A DNA stretch of 64,000 nt from Elysia crispata (lineage: Eukaryota > Mollusca > Gastropoda > Plakobranchidae). Positions 15,501 through 30,500 of the stretch are shown here, piece by piece. Position numbers and translations under genes: made by a program. The notes beneath the pieces are model-generated. The model saw only the letters and a list, made by a program, of their open reading frames with translations, was not told the DNA's origin and did not search any database. Numbering within the stretch: position 1 is the first letter of the stretch; each line of letters starts with the position of its first letter. The stretch lies in assembly GCA_033675545.1 (NCBI GenBank), contig JAWDGP010000503.1, positions 553,659-617,658 of the forward strand, given 5' to 3'.

Positions 15501-18500
15501 CATAAGATTATAAAGCATCCATAGCCTTTTCTGAGACTAATAAAGTGAAATAGTAAAGACATTGTGATAAATGCACAGATCACATGCATATTTCCAAAAG
15601 GAGTCCGTTGCCTAATATCATAGAGAACCATGATTTCTAGTCCCTAATTATAGCATAATAAACTATTCATACAATATAAATTGATTGAATTTGAAGCAAT
15701 TATGCAAGATGTTACATCATTATCTTAAGCTCTGTTTAAAACAATGTTGGATATTTCAATTTCAAACCTTAGGGAACGCTCAAAATTGGCATTGTTCAAC
15801 AATAATAAAATAATAATTATCATAAGGAGGAGGAGGAGAAAAAGAAGAAGAATATAAATGATTTAAAAATAACATTCCACTAAACATTCAGCTAAAAAAA
15901 TTAGCAATTTGTATCGCACTTTTCCAATTAGTTGCTCAAAGTGCTAAGCAGATTTTGCAAATGTTTCCCAACAGACTATTATCAACTAAGATATATTTCT
16001 GGACCTACAGAGGAGCTGTTATTAGAAACAGCGCATCGCTTTAGCATACTAAAAAGATTGTTCACTGTTCACAGACGGGTACTTATTTAACACAATAGTG
16101 AAGAGAGGAAATGTGTTTAAAGAAACTTTCTTCACAGTTTCAATATTACACTTGACTGAGACAGTATTCAAACCCATCTCCAGATCAAAGAGCCAAGCAT
16201 CTTTAATTAAATGACTATGTGATATAAAGAATGAAAGCAAAAAAAAGGAAAAAAAGTTCTCCACATCTTCCTGTAATATCAATTATTGAAAGAGCAAAAG
16301 CTCATTTCCTTACATTCAACAGTAACAAGCTTGACAAAACCATGCATTTGTGATCCAGGTTTGCAGTAATCAACAGGCCTTCTGCCATGTTTGTCTCTGA
16401 AGTTTGGATTTAAATTCCAGTTAAGTTTTTTTCCAAGTGATAGTAGTAAGGTAAAGGACTTCTCAATATGCTCGCTGTCTGGCAAGTTCAAGCTCTCTAA
16501 ACAGACCGTATGCAGAAGAGAGCGTTTTTCAGCATCTAGGCAAAAGTTCTCTAGCTTGCTGAGGTGTTCTGTTTGAAGTATGTCAACTGCAAGCCCAAAA
16601 ACATCCCAAGGCACAACTGGAAGAAAGCATTTATCAAAATGAGCATATTTATTTTACTCTTACACATTTCCGTATATCAAAAGCAATTAAAAAAAACTGT
16701 GCCTCTATCAAAACTTAACTAGGAATAATAGAAGAGCTTTTCTGAGTCAACATGCAGTTCTTATTGCTCCAAGATTTTAACTTAAAGCTCTTCTGAGACA
16801 ACAAGCACTTCTTACCTCTCCATAATTTTTTATTGTTTTTGCAAGTTTATTTGCTTCTTCATTCATTTGTGATGTAGCGCACATCTGTTATAGGGTGCCT
16901 TAATTTCCATATGAGTGAATGTGAGATTCACTTTTGCACCATATAACTCATACAAACACTGCATAAGGAGATAGCAACACAATGTTTAAAATCCTCGACT
17001 CTTCCTTTGTTTCATTTCCACTTCGTGAATGACCAGAAAGCCTACTTTTTACAAAACTAGTTATAACTTAGAATTGAGAAGTGAAAGTTCACTTAAATGT
17101 CACTGCAGATCAAGTATGGAAGACGTTTTGCAAATCTTTATTCCGCTTTTAATAACTTTTACATCCACATCAGTCGTCATTTTGGCAAACTATCTAAAAA
17201 TCTATGTGATGTTTTGCATGCAAATGGATATGATGAAGAATGTGGCAGCCTTGCTGATGGCGATTCACATTTGTTTCTAATGATAGTTACAAAAGTGACA
17301 GATTGAGAAGCAGCAGCAGAAGTAGTAATTACAGTAGCAGTAGTATTAAAGTATTTCAGTTTTGGGTAGCTTTTGAAAGATTCCAGCATTTATAGGTGAT
17401 GACTAATCTGCTATCAATGTCTCATAATCTCATATTATACAAAAGAAAAATGTGAAATTTTGTCAAAATGAACCCACTCTGAATCTCCTGAAGGAGATCT
17501 TTAATCATTGTATTCATATGAAACGCTTCTTACTGATAGTTTACCATCATCTGAAGAAAGCCTCAGAGCTCGCAATTCTGTAGGCACATCCCAGCTCTAG
17601 TGAATGTATTTAATCATTTATAAACATTGGTTATTGTGGTAGTATTTACTTGTACATAATTTGTATATAATTACACAGTTTTGGTATTTGTGTACTGTCT
17701 CCCAACAAAAACTATTTCATTATTTTTCCAATAAATGATAGATCTATGTGAACCAAGCATAGACTATAACTGATATAAAGCATTAACAATCTATCTCGTG
17801 ACTTTGTAATTCTTCCATCCAGCCTAATTGTACATTTATACTTAAGTTTTTTTACTTCAGGTGAGAGTGGCTTTAGGCTGAATCATAAAGCATCAGTGAT
17901 ACCAGATTTTCAACAGTTTTTTGTTTTGTACTTTTTCATCTCTAGCTGATATGACACCTAATTGAGCAGACCAATAAGTACACTACAGAAATTCAGGCAG
18001 AGCAATCTATTAAACTTGAGGCTGAGGGGCGCAACATAATATAGAGATGGAAAACAGCCATCATAAAAACATAAAGGGTTTTATTCCAATTCTCAGTAAA
18101 CCTGTTTTGCATGAAGCAGAATAACATTGCTTCCCGAGATATTTTCAAGTAAATCAAAAAAAAAAACTTGTAACAAGTTTTCATAAAGGACGGGAATATT
18201 TTTGCCTTATCTTGCTGCTATCCGCCAGTTTTCGTTCATATAGACAATATTTGTTCATGTCTTGTTTGATATGCAATTTGAAATTTTCCAAAAACACAAA
18301 AAAAAAAATTTTCAAAGTCGTATCATCAAAAGTTATCATGATAAACTCAGCTGGGGTTTTTTTTCATTTTTTAAAATAAAAGCTGAGGTATACTAGAGAT
18401 CTTTTTTAAATAGACACTTAGATCTGTATTCTTAGCATAAAAAATATCATACTGATCGTATGGCAATTTCTTTCTTATAAATTTTAATATTTATTTTTAA

Positions 18501-21500
18501 ATGCCTAAAACGGTTAGTCTGAGGGAAATACATAAAACAAAACTGGTTACTTGCAAGTCAGTTCATGCATGATTATAATTCGATTCAAGCTTTTGACTGA
18601 TAAATAATTTAGATGATTAGCCCTATGTGGGAAAGACATAATTAAGCAAGATTCCAGAAGGAAAATATTTAGCTAAAAATATTGGACTTTTAAGTGACAT
18701 CTACATTTCAACGTCGTAATCACCCAAACAATATAAAGTTAATAATGTATTTCTTATATTATTTATTGTTTGATGTTTAAAGCCAGATCACGCTCTTGTT
18801 TGGACTACCTCATGATATAAACATAAGAGCAACATCTTTAAAGTTTCTCAATTGGCAAGGTTTACTTTAATTGTTAAGATTAATATAGTGTTCAGTATTT
18901 TATAGTTCTAAGATAAATCTAGATGCTTCCTATATAAAGACTTAAATTTTAACAAAAGTAAATTAAATGCTTCTAAAAAAAACTTCGGGAACGCCTTTTT
19001 GACTTTCTATCTGCAAAGTTAGTTAATATTGCAAAAAGTATTACCTATAATAATAAAAAAAAACTTTCCAGCTTCCAAAATCTGGTTAAAACAAAAACTG
19101 TTGCATTATTATAATCTCAAATGCAAGATACTCTTAACTTTCCCCAGTCTTTATAAGAGCCTTATATATCCCTTAGCTTTCCACCAGAGACAGCAGTTTT
19201 CCTTCAAACCAGGGATAGGGTTAGCTGGATGGAATCCAATCCCAACACTAGATGTCCCACCCAGGAATCTCTGCATGTCAATACAAGGCTCTACTGACTG
19301 GGCGTTGTGACAATCGTTCAATATGCTGGAACACATGATTAAGGAGAATTGGCTTCATCTTAAAACAATAAACAAATTGGTAAGTCAAGCCCATGTGCCC
19401 TAAATCATGAGATGACCAGGTGTTAGACATTACCCAAATTTGCCAGATTTTTTATCTTCAAAAGACCAAAAGTAATATATTTTTCTTTCCTAGATAAATG
19501 TCAGTAATTTCAAGTGTGTTCCAGTTAGAAGTTAAGAAACAAACTTAAATTTTCCTATCATTTTCTTTCCTCGACTATTATGACCAAGACAATGAGAAGT
19601 TAAGATGTTGTAAGTTTCCAATTATTTTATTCCGAATTTACCAAAGAAAATAGCAATCAAAATACTTTTGGGGAGGTTGCTTCTGATATTTTTAACCCCC
19701 TTAGCACGTCCCTATCTCGGGCCTTTTAAGCTAGAAACTTTGAGAGAAAAGTTAAAAGCACAACAGAAGCAAAGAAAAAAAAAGGCTGCTCTTCCCAATC
19801 AGGAAAGCCTAGGAAGCTGCTATTATGTGTTCTGGTCATAAAAGTAGACAGTTTTCAGAACGCCGAAATTTCGGCATTTTCATATTCTTCACTTGAGTAC
19901 CCAGCGCCAATATATCAGCGCAGACGTGCTAATCTGGTTAAGGGCAGTATGTGAATTTATTCATTTTATCTTTTCATCGCTGACCCTATTCTGATCAAAC
20001 TTTAGGAAGAACTAGAACTCTTTCCATTTTCATAACTTATTTTGATACCACAAAATTATCTTAGGCATATGTCATTGAAAATGTTGGAAAAAAAAAAGAA
20101 ATGCAAAGAGAAAAGGAAGTCAACAAATTATATATTTTGCACAAATCTCATAAATGACAGCCTAGACCTGGTTTTAAACCAGGAAAGTAAAAGAGAGGAA
20201 ATTCACAGGTGCCTCATTAATTAGTCTCCTTGATCCAAGCTTAAATTTGAGATTGCTTTGTATTTCAAGTTTTTGTAATTTTTTTTAACTTTTTACTTTT
20301 TTAAATTATAGAGGTTGCGTGAAATAGCATTTCTCACTCCATAAAATCAGAACAGGTTCGCTCTCAGGCTCAGGGCATCTATAAACTATCTGACACTTAT
20401 AGATTTCTCATTCCATCAAACCCTAAGTTACAAGTGTCAAAACTTTTTATAAAACTCATGAAAGAAAAATTACCTTTTCGCACAAAAAGTCTCGTGAGCG
20501 CATGTAAGGGCGTATCTTCCTCAGACACAGCCAAACTATTGAAGTCTGCCTTTCGCTCTAGAAGGATAAGAATCAGGTGTCCGACATCAAATTTTACTCT
20601 TGGCAATAAATCAAAGATTGTTTTTAATTCTGCTGTTTTGCACAAGTAACCTGCCATAAGGCCCAGATCTGCAAGAAACAAGATTGGTAATGTCATTTGT
20701 ACTTAGTGACTAAAGAAAAAGAGAAAAAAGAAACCAATTCGAAATACACAAGATTTTTTTTTTAATTATAAAAAAGATTTCAATGACTGTGATTACTTCA
20801 ATCTTTTCTTTTTTTTTGAGGGGGGTGGAGGGGGGAATGACAAAAAGTGATATTAAACAACTGAACTGTGCTAGCTACATACAACTACCCTAAAAAGTGA
20901 AAAAGATTTTTTTTTTAAAAAAAAAGGGAAGGTGTTAAAGAACCAGATCAAGAACCAGAAAGAAAATAATGACAAAAAATTTGTCTCAATATCAGAGAAT
21001 ATTTTCAACAGAGAGCAAAAAAAGGTATTTAAATGTATAAAGAAAAAAATAAAATGAAAATTCATGACAGGAATAAAAACATTTAACATTAAATATCAAA
21101 GACTGTGAGTCATGAAACCATATGTTCGTCTATACCATAAAAGGCAACTTTGATTTTTTTTTCTACGCTTTCTCCTTAAAAACCACTCAATGTACAGTGA
21201 TGAAGTTTACTAACTTTTTGATCTGCCAAGATCAGTCTTACATGGTATACACACACAAAAAAAGAAAAAAAGTTATGCGTTCAGGGTAATAAATGAATTT
21301 GAAAACTCATTTGGGCTATGTATTTATTGTTATTCATTTCATAATTTATAAATGACAAATTTTTAATGATGAATCAAATAACATTTAAAAGGCTGTTTTT
21401 TGTGTTCTCCTATTTTCCAATCAAATTACTGTTATTTTTTAAATTCAAATATATAGAAAAAAAAAACATGTTATTTAACTTAAACGGAGTGAAAAACTGA

Positions 21501-24500
21501 AAAAGTTAAAAATTAAAAAATTAAAAGAAATTCTACCTGCACCAGCGCAAAGACAAAAGAATCATGGAAAACATGCTGTTTTGTGCAGGAAAGTAGAAGA
21601 GATTTGATTGGTCAGTATTTTAACGACAGCTGTCACTGTTACATTTCCTCCTGGGATGGCGAATGTTAACACCACTTCTGCTTCTTTTGCACGCCTTTTG
21701 TACTTCTACATTTGTTTTATATCTAAGACATAAAGCAGATCCACTAACTGTCGACAAAGAACTGTAGAAAAATTCAAGTTCAGCTATTTTATTAACTTGC
21801 CACTCTTAATTTATCTTGCATTAGCAATCAAGGGTCACCCAATAAATTTTTTAATATCCAGAGCCTTCAAATTTTTTTTCTCTGTAATATTGTCTGAGAA
21901 GTTTTACCTTTTTATTATGCGTTAAAGAGCACTTTTTCACCACATCAGGTCAAGCATTGCATTGCATCTGTAATGGGTCATCTGCACCACATAATGGTCT
22001 CCGTGGAGAGACAAACTGAAAAGAGGGCTGCTCAAAAGATAGCACCCAAATTTTTAGTTTACTTTTTGCTTGAGATCTCTCCATTTAAAGAATTTCTTCA
22101 TGACAATGTGAAAAGGATTTCAATATCTAAAGGTTCTATATTTTTCAAAACTGTACTGGAGGAGATATATTATGTGCTATTGTTGTAAAGTTTTCTTTTT
22201 CTTCATCCAGTTGTATGGCTTTGGAGAAGATATTATATCTGTAATTGTTGTAAAATTTGCTTTCCTTTATGAAGTAGTCTTCCCCCACCTGTTTATTTTT
22301 GTAAAGTTTGCTCCTCTTTAACGCAGTTGCATGGCTCTGGAGGATATAAGTCTGTTATTTTTGTGGAGTTTGCACTTCTTCAATGTAATTAGTTCATTTG
22401 AATGGGCAATCATGCTTGTTGTCACATAAAACTCTTGTCTAGTTTAAAAATGTTGCATTTTGAATATTTTTGTTTTTCAATGGATAATCAATTTTAAAGC
22501 TTGAAATGATCGCTGAATAAGCTATCATATCCTTGAAACACCTCATATAAATTGGTACAGTAGTCTTCTGATAAAATCACGCCAGATAGTCGCACGCTTC
22601 GCCTAAACACACTCTGCAGCGGTCTGACAGATTTTTTACTATATAATCAGTATACTCACTAACAGCCTAGACGCACGCTTTGAAATCAGGCGTGATATCC
22701 AGTAAAATGAAACAGATAGCCACGCTTAGTGGAGGAATGGCTCTCAATTATCACAAGGCAAAGACTGCAAGCCATGCAAGCATTTGCATTGTAGACACAA
22801 AATGTAAGGGGAATGGGAGGAGGACAAGAAATGATCCCTGTAGCCAATGGATAGGTGATATCGTAGGTCTTGAGAATTGAAGCCAGAAATATGTGGTGAG
22901 GCTCGCCTTCACATGCGAGTCAACACAATACTGCAGCTAGCATTTTAGTTTCAAATAAAAAGAAACAAAACAAAACAAAACAAAAATCCAAAAGGTATTC
23001 AAAGATAATATTAACTACTGTCGCCGCACAAGGTCTGTGTAATCAAGGGATGCTCCCTAGTATTTATGAAATGTCACAAGGGAAGCAACTGATCATTTTT
23101 TTGTTACTTTTTATAAAGCCATGCTTCTCCTACACGCACACTATTTAAGCCTGCCGAAGACTGTGCGTTTATCCGGAGTCTACTGTATTTGAAATGATAC
23201 TTGTCTGAAGAAATGAAGTTTCAATAGCTTTTCACGATCTTTCCACCATGGCTGCAAGAAGAACACTTAGCAAAATTCAGATAGCCAAAAGCTTAGTATT
23301 CAAACTTGAAATGGCTCATCCAGTAAGTGACATTCACAAAATTTTTCAATGAAGGTTACAAAAAGTGTCTAATTTCAAGATCATTTGGTGTGAGTTTAAA
23401 AAGGCAATTAATGATTGTATAAAAAGTAATTTATGGCTTTTATAACAAACACAATAACCACATTCCTCACATGATTAATCTCAGTTAGAATGAGTGATCT
23501 ATGGCGAAATTACATGGTATGCCAAGAATCAGCTGTCACATAAAGAAATAATACAGCACAGATTAAAGCCAAGCTGCTCTCATTGTTAGAGGATTCCGAG
23601 TACCTGGTTGTGAAGACAGTGCAACTGACCAAGAAGATTGGTAGGAAATGGAAGGTTTTCGAAGCCATAGACCAAGTCAAAGAGTGCCTTATAATTAAAG
23701 AAGTAGAGTAAACTTAAACTGACCACAAAGGGCTGGGGTCATCTAAAACAAGGTGGTGGTCAACAGTTGAAGGGAAAGAGAAAAGAGACATGGTTGTAAC
23801 AGATTTGCTGATCTGCTTGGTTCTGTTTGTCTAGGGGTATAAAAATATACACAGCCAACCACATGACTCTCTGTAGACAATTAGGCTTAAGTCCGCTTGG
23901 AGAAATTGCAAACTATTTAATCCAAACAATAAAACATAATGCTTTCATAAACAATCTGTTGCCTGACTGACGACTGATTGGCTGACTAGAGGTTGACTCA
24001 ATACTCACTATAAGTTGACTGACTAGAAACAATTTCGCCTCTTATTTATTAAAAATCAGATTGATATATCTAGAAAAGGAATTACACGATTCATACAAGA
24101 ACATTCTTGGTACGATGTAATGTGTAATGCACTGTAAAATAGCAACCAATCAGAACAAAGGGTAGTGATGTAGGAAATTACCGACACCATAGTACGCAAT
24201 ATGTCAAAAATGTAACATCCCACAACATGAAGTAAACAAAAAGTGATCATATTATCATGATGCTAGGACTAAGTGGGAGATTCAAGAAGAATCTAGACCA
24301 AACAAGCACAAGGATACTTTTCTCACAGAGTGAACCATGCTCAAAAAACAAGACTAAGTTCTTAGGCTTCAAATACAAACATTATTAAACTAAATAAAAC
24401 AATATCAATATCGACCTAAGTCAATCCACTACCCAAAAAGTATGCACCTACATAGGGTGAGGAAGTGAGTTGGATCTATAAATCAAATTCCAGCACAATG

Positions 24501-27500
24501 CATTACAGAGGTCATCAATGAGGTATGGCTGAATGAAGATTCCAGAAGGATCCACAATGCAGTTCAGCAACTACAACAGGGCCAATGGACTAATTGGGAT
24601 AATGCCATGCAGAAATCCTCACATGGAATGACATCTGTTACATAGCGCCACTTTGGATCATCTTTTTTCATCACATCAGTGTACGATCTCACGTCCTGTG
24701 ACGCAAATTTGGCACAATGGGGAAAGAAAGAGGACTCAACTTGTATGCTATGACAAGGCAGACAGACAAGAGAGCGTGTCTTGAGCTCTTACAAAATTGC
24801 CTTCTCACAGGGAAGATACACATAGAGGCAAAATAGAGTTCTTCGGGAACTTGCTACAATTATAGGCATGGCTAAAGGAGAGACTGCCCTCCCTGAAACC
24901 AAAGCATTGATATTCACAACAGAGGGAGGCACTAAGTCATGGCATGGAAGGTCCCTCACGAGGACAAAGCACAGTAAATGCCTACTGAACAGATGTGACG
25001 ACTGGGATGTTTGAGCAGACCTTCCAGAATGGGATGGTCATCCCAGAATAATCAAAGAAACAAGACTAAGGCCTGATATAATGATCCATTCAGCTTCCAC
25101 ACAACAACTGATCATGCTGGAGCTAACAATTCTGCACAAAAACAGAATTGAAGAGGGTCACATCTACAAGAGAGAAAAATACCTGAACCTGACCAAAGAG
25201 CTAGGAGATGCAACTACAAAAGCTGTGGTGATGCTTGTTGAGGTTGGTGCCAGAGGATTTATAGGGTCATCAGTCTATGACCTTCTGACTAAACTCTCAA
25301 TATGTGGCAATATAAGAACAAAAGCTTTCAAGCTGCTGATTAAAATATCCAGTAATATTGGATTTGGCGCAGGAGAAATGAGACGTTTCTTTATAAGGAC
25401 TAAAAATGTTCTTACTATTGTGAGACTAGTTGGCGAAATGGAATAGTGCTTGGTTTAGCAATCCAGCCAAGATGAGGGTATGGGTTTGAATTTTGCGCAA
25501 TGCAGAAAAAAAAATAAGATAGCAGGGAGACACCTGGAAGTCATGACCTAGGTGTGGCCTGCCCTCTTAGAGTGTAAGAATTTACAGGTTGAAACACTTA
25601 CTATTAGCAGGATTTCTTCTCTGAAGGCTCTGTGTATCTAGCTCTCTGGAGAGTTCCTACCTACCTTTGAAAAACAATCAATCATTCAGGAGCTGTGCTC
25701 TTTAGCATTGGCGATCATGCCCTCCCACACATCTCTATCCCTCCTGGCTTTCAGTGCCTCTGTCACACTTTCTACTTTGAGCCACTCTGTTAGTCCATCC
25801 AACGACTTTTCACACTGTTTTCCCCCGTTGCGTTTTCCTTCGATCATTCCAGTTGCCACAAGATGTTCTAGTTTCTTTTTTTTATCAGATGGCCAAAAAA
25901 GGTTGCTTGGCTTTCATGTATTCTGTTTATGAGTGATCTCATTGAGTCGGCTCTTTGTAACATTGTTTCCATTGATTATTCTTTGCAGTCCGTGTAGTAT
26001 TCTGAAGGAATCACATTTCTATTGCCTCCAATTTCCTCTGCACCTGTTTTGAAATTGTCCAGGCCTCGCATCCATACATCAAAATGAGTACAATATAGCA
26101 CTCCAGGGCTGTTCTTCTTGAGTGAATTGAGATGTGGTAATGAAATTAAGGACACAAATAAAGGGAAAATGTTCTTTTCTTCCTCATCACAAACAAAAAA
26201 AAATTATTTTATCTCATTAAGAAATTTCAACTTACCATCATTGAATTTTGGAGGTCCACAAAGAAGAATGTTAACTTCTGTCCAGTTGCCCTCACGAGTA
26301 AGTCGCCCAAGAAGCTCTGGCCATACCGATATCAAGTTGGATTTCATTTCAACCAGAATTTGGCGAGCATGTTCCCCTGCCACAGGAACAGAAATAAGAA
26401 TAGAACAGAGGGAGTTATTTTTCTTTCAAAAACGGCTAAAATTAAGTATTGTCACAGATAAACTTGCTAAATCTTTGCCTTGGTGTGACAGTTTGAGTGA
26501 CTTTTGCTATGAAGGCCTATAAAGAATAGGAAAGGTGCTACCAAACCAGGTAAACTTGCATTGAAAACTCTGAGTAAAGCTAACTCTATGGCTCATCCTG
26601 ATCACAGAGTATCTTTCATTCAGCAAAAGTAACCATCAAAATCCTAGAGGAAGAGTTCCTGAGACCACAAGGTAGATGTTAAAAAATCAGGCTTGCCCTT
26701 TTCTATACACATGAACGGCAGGCCATGATGAAGTGGTCTGAGTCATAATCAGATCGGGGACTCTCAAAGGAAAAGAAACATTAAAACAAAGAACTCTCAA
26801 ACCATCAAAGAGTGTTAGATGCCGAGAGAATCAAGGAATGTGGTGCTCACACATTTATCCAAAAAATGTGGTTCCTTCAGAGAATGCTAAGTATCTCATG
26901 GTCTGTAAAGAAATCAAACAAATCGGTGTTACAAGAAGTCCACACCACAAGATCACACAAAAATAGACTATTTAAACACCAAGCAACCTCTTTTGGCCAT
27001 GTGATGAGAAAAGAGAAACCAGAACATCTTGTGACAACTAGAATGATCGAAGGAAAACGCAGTAGGGAAAAACGGCAAGAAAAGATGTTGTTGCATCAAC
27101 TAACAAAGTGGCTAAATGTAGGTTGAGTGACAGATGCACTAAAAGTGGCAATGAATAGAGATGCATGGAAGGTCATGATCAAGAGCCCATTTATGAATTT
27201 CTTTGATTAGATCTCTATTATAATTATGTTGGGCTAAGCTATCTGTGTTCAATAGTCACAGGAGTACCAGAGCATTTTTTACTCTAAGAGTGGGGAAATA
27301 GATTTATGGGACTTGGCATGGAGGCAGCTGTGTCAAGGCCTTCTTCAGTAGGTAGTATTCATTTGGCCAACCCCCTCTCCCCCCAGATTTAGCCCCCCCT
27401 ACCTTATGCTGAATCCACACCATAGTTGTAGAGCAAGCTGTCGTTACAGCGAGGTATAAAATATACCTTTTAATTTTAAACATAAGAACTACAATGCTGT

Positions 27501-30500
27501 ATGAAGATATATTTCACTGTTCAGTTCCAATAGCCATTGCTAAAGTGATAGTTGGAAATCAAGCAAAGATAAACATGTTTATTTCAGGGGATCCCCATCA
27601 TCCAATTCCTTCCTTTAATCTAGGACATTGAACCATCTGTATAAAATATGTCTAGTCCAGACGGTCTATTTAAATAACATTCCACAGTGATCAAGAAGCA
27701 TGATTTATATGAGAAAAGATGAGAAGAAATGCTTAAATAAATTATATAGCCTGCAGCCTGTATTTTTGGTACAGTCTCTTCATGTATGACTTGCTAAAAC
27801 AAATCCTTTTTGTAAGTGTGCTATACAACAAGTATTGTGTTACATCCCTCAAAGGGAGCTAGGAAAGTTTTTATCTTTTTTTCCTAAGGTGTGAGAAGGG
27901 TGCTATAAGTTAAAAAAAAATACTCATAAGGTCTATAGAGAAAATATCTTTACGAAAGCTTACACAAACCTTTCATTTCTTGCTGAAGTTCTGCACATGT
28001 CAAATTAAAACTTTTTACCTGTTAAATAAGAGATCTGACAAACAGCCTCCATACAGAATTTGACTTCTTCTTGCTGGTTGCTGGTTGCATCAAATCCACA
28101 CATGAAACTTCTGCAAGCCTCTGTGTATTTCTTGAGCTTGGAATAGGCTTGACCTTGTCTGAGGTAGCTCTAAAAATAAATGCATCAAAAAGTCTTGTAT
28201 TGAAAGTATCATTGTTAGTAGAAAAAGAGAAAAAATTACATTCCCAACTATCTGATTTTATTGATAAATTCCAACATAGGTTTGAAAATACTCAGTAAGA
28301 ATGCATGCCTCTGGATCAAATAGCAGCAGAGACTAAAGCTATTTTGAATGCTCAAAAGGGTCCAAATAACAAAGTAATGTCTTGAACTACACAGATAAAA
28401 TATTAAGGGGAAGCTATCATGTTTGCTGTTCAGTTCATTATTTAGTTTTAGCCCTTATAAATTTACTTTTCTCCTCTAACTTTTAAATGATTTTATGGTT
28501 TACTTGCTGCTCTTCTACGTCCCCTAACCTTTAGTATCATCAATATTTAAGACCACAGGATAAATCTTAATGCAATTGAAACTCACATAATCTTTTGTCA
28601 TGCCTATAAAAAGTTCAAAATTTTAAGAAACTAAGGATACAAGTTTTAACTCTCTTGCAACTGAGCATCTTTGCTCTTGCTATACCCTCCAGACCAAGTT
28701 TTTTTTATCTTTTAAAAACAAGTGAAAAAAAAGTTATCAAGCAATCTCTTTAAAACTTTGGATACGTTAAATTTATCTTAAGATCTGTTAGTTGCAGCAA
28801 TTTTTATCAGCTATCATGATAACTTTTTATATGTTTTATAGAAAAAATCTACACATTTGATATTTTTTTTAAATTTTGATGCCATAAAAGATGCAGAAAA
28901 AATAGAATGCTGGATCATTGTGAGAAAATTTTTCTCCTGCTCCGTTTGCCACAAAGCAATCAAACATGCCCTTTGAGACCTACATCTAGATACGTATCTA
29001 ATCTCATAAATTTACTGATTCAGGGGTGACTTTCGGTTCTGCTTAGTGATTTTGTAAAAAAAAAAAAAATACAATTCAATATACTGACAAAGAAATAGTT
29101 AAGAAACAAAAATGTTGCTGGGGCAAGTTTTTTGTGCGGTTATTAAAGCATTTCCATAGCACTAAACCTAAAAAATACAAGAGATGCGGGCGCTGTCCAC
29201 AGGCAATTTTAGGTTGCGGTAAGAAGGGGAAGGCAGCATCACAAGTGAATTCAACTGAGAAAAATAACATTTAGTGCTCTAAGCATTGCACATGGGGTAC
29301 CTTTCCAATCATTTTTAATATAAAATCTTTTCTAAATCACAAAAAAACATTAAAGAGTGGCAGGTGTTAGACACGTTACTCTAATTTACTGATAATATAG
29401 ATCCATCTTTGCTTTTAGTGACAAATCAACTTTTATATTTAACTCATTGTGTGCCAGAGCGTTTTCCACGGTTGTGCCAGACCATTTTCACTGTGCATAT
29501 TGTCTTTAGAGGATGCATTGGAAATTGGGTTCCAGTTTGGTTTATTTTTGTGTAACTATGACTTATTATATATTTAGAGTTATCTCTCATAGGAAACTAG
29601 GAAGTTTCATGACCGGGCTACCAATGGCGAAACAAACATTGGTTCTTATATCGACGATACATCGTCGCTTGGCACAGCTGCGGCTCACTATATCGACGAT
29701 ACATCGTCGATTGGCACACAATGAGTTAAGGAAGAAAAGATGCATGAGTAAAGATTTAGGGTCACATATGGCACAGCCAGAATTTCAACATATAACATAA
29801 ATATAAGTAACTTAACTGCAACAACAGGTCTCAAGGTCTCTGTGGAGTTTGTTTAATACATTTTTTTTTCTTTTTGTCTTTTTCAGCACTTGCCTTCACA
29901 AAGCCAGCATCATTGCGAAGACTTTTCTGTGCTGCTTCAAGTGCCTCCTTGGGCTCCTTTTTCTTGAGATGCACAGCAGCCATGTTGCTGTATAGTATAG
30001 CCTTCTCCTCCTTCAGATTGTGTGGAAACTTTTCAGCAATTTTTATAGCCATCATGTAGCCATCTAAAGCAACTGATAAGTCATTGGAGCTTAGAGCCTC
30101 ATTACTGCGCTTACGGATTTCTTCCAGTCTGTGAACAATACCCTCATCTATTTTCAGAAATTGATAAAATGAAGGCTTTGTAAGAGACAAGAAAATGAAA
30201 CCATCAAAATAAAACAATTTCACTGTATCCTATTAAAAAAAAAATGGTGTAAAAAGATATGAAATAAAACCGATGAGTCTCTTTGGTAAATCAGATGGTG
30301 AAAATCCAACACACATTTTTTATGGATAGATTCTCCTAAATAAATCGCGTTGATACCAATGAGCTAGATCTTTAAAAAAAAAATATGATTACCAAAAACA
30401 TTAATGTTGTGCAGTTTGGATTTATCATAAAAATTTGATCATGGTCTTTTTTTTTTGTTCTTGTTATATTAAAGCTGCATTACCGTTTTGATCCAAAGCC

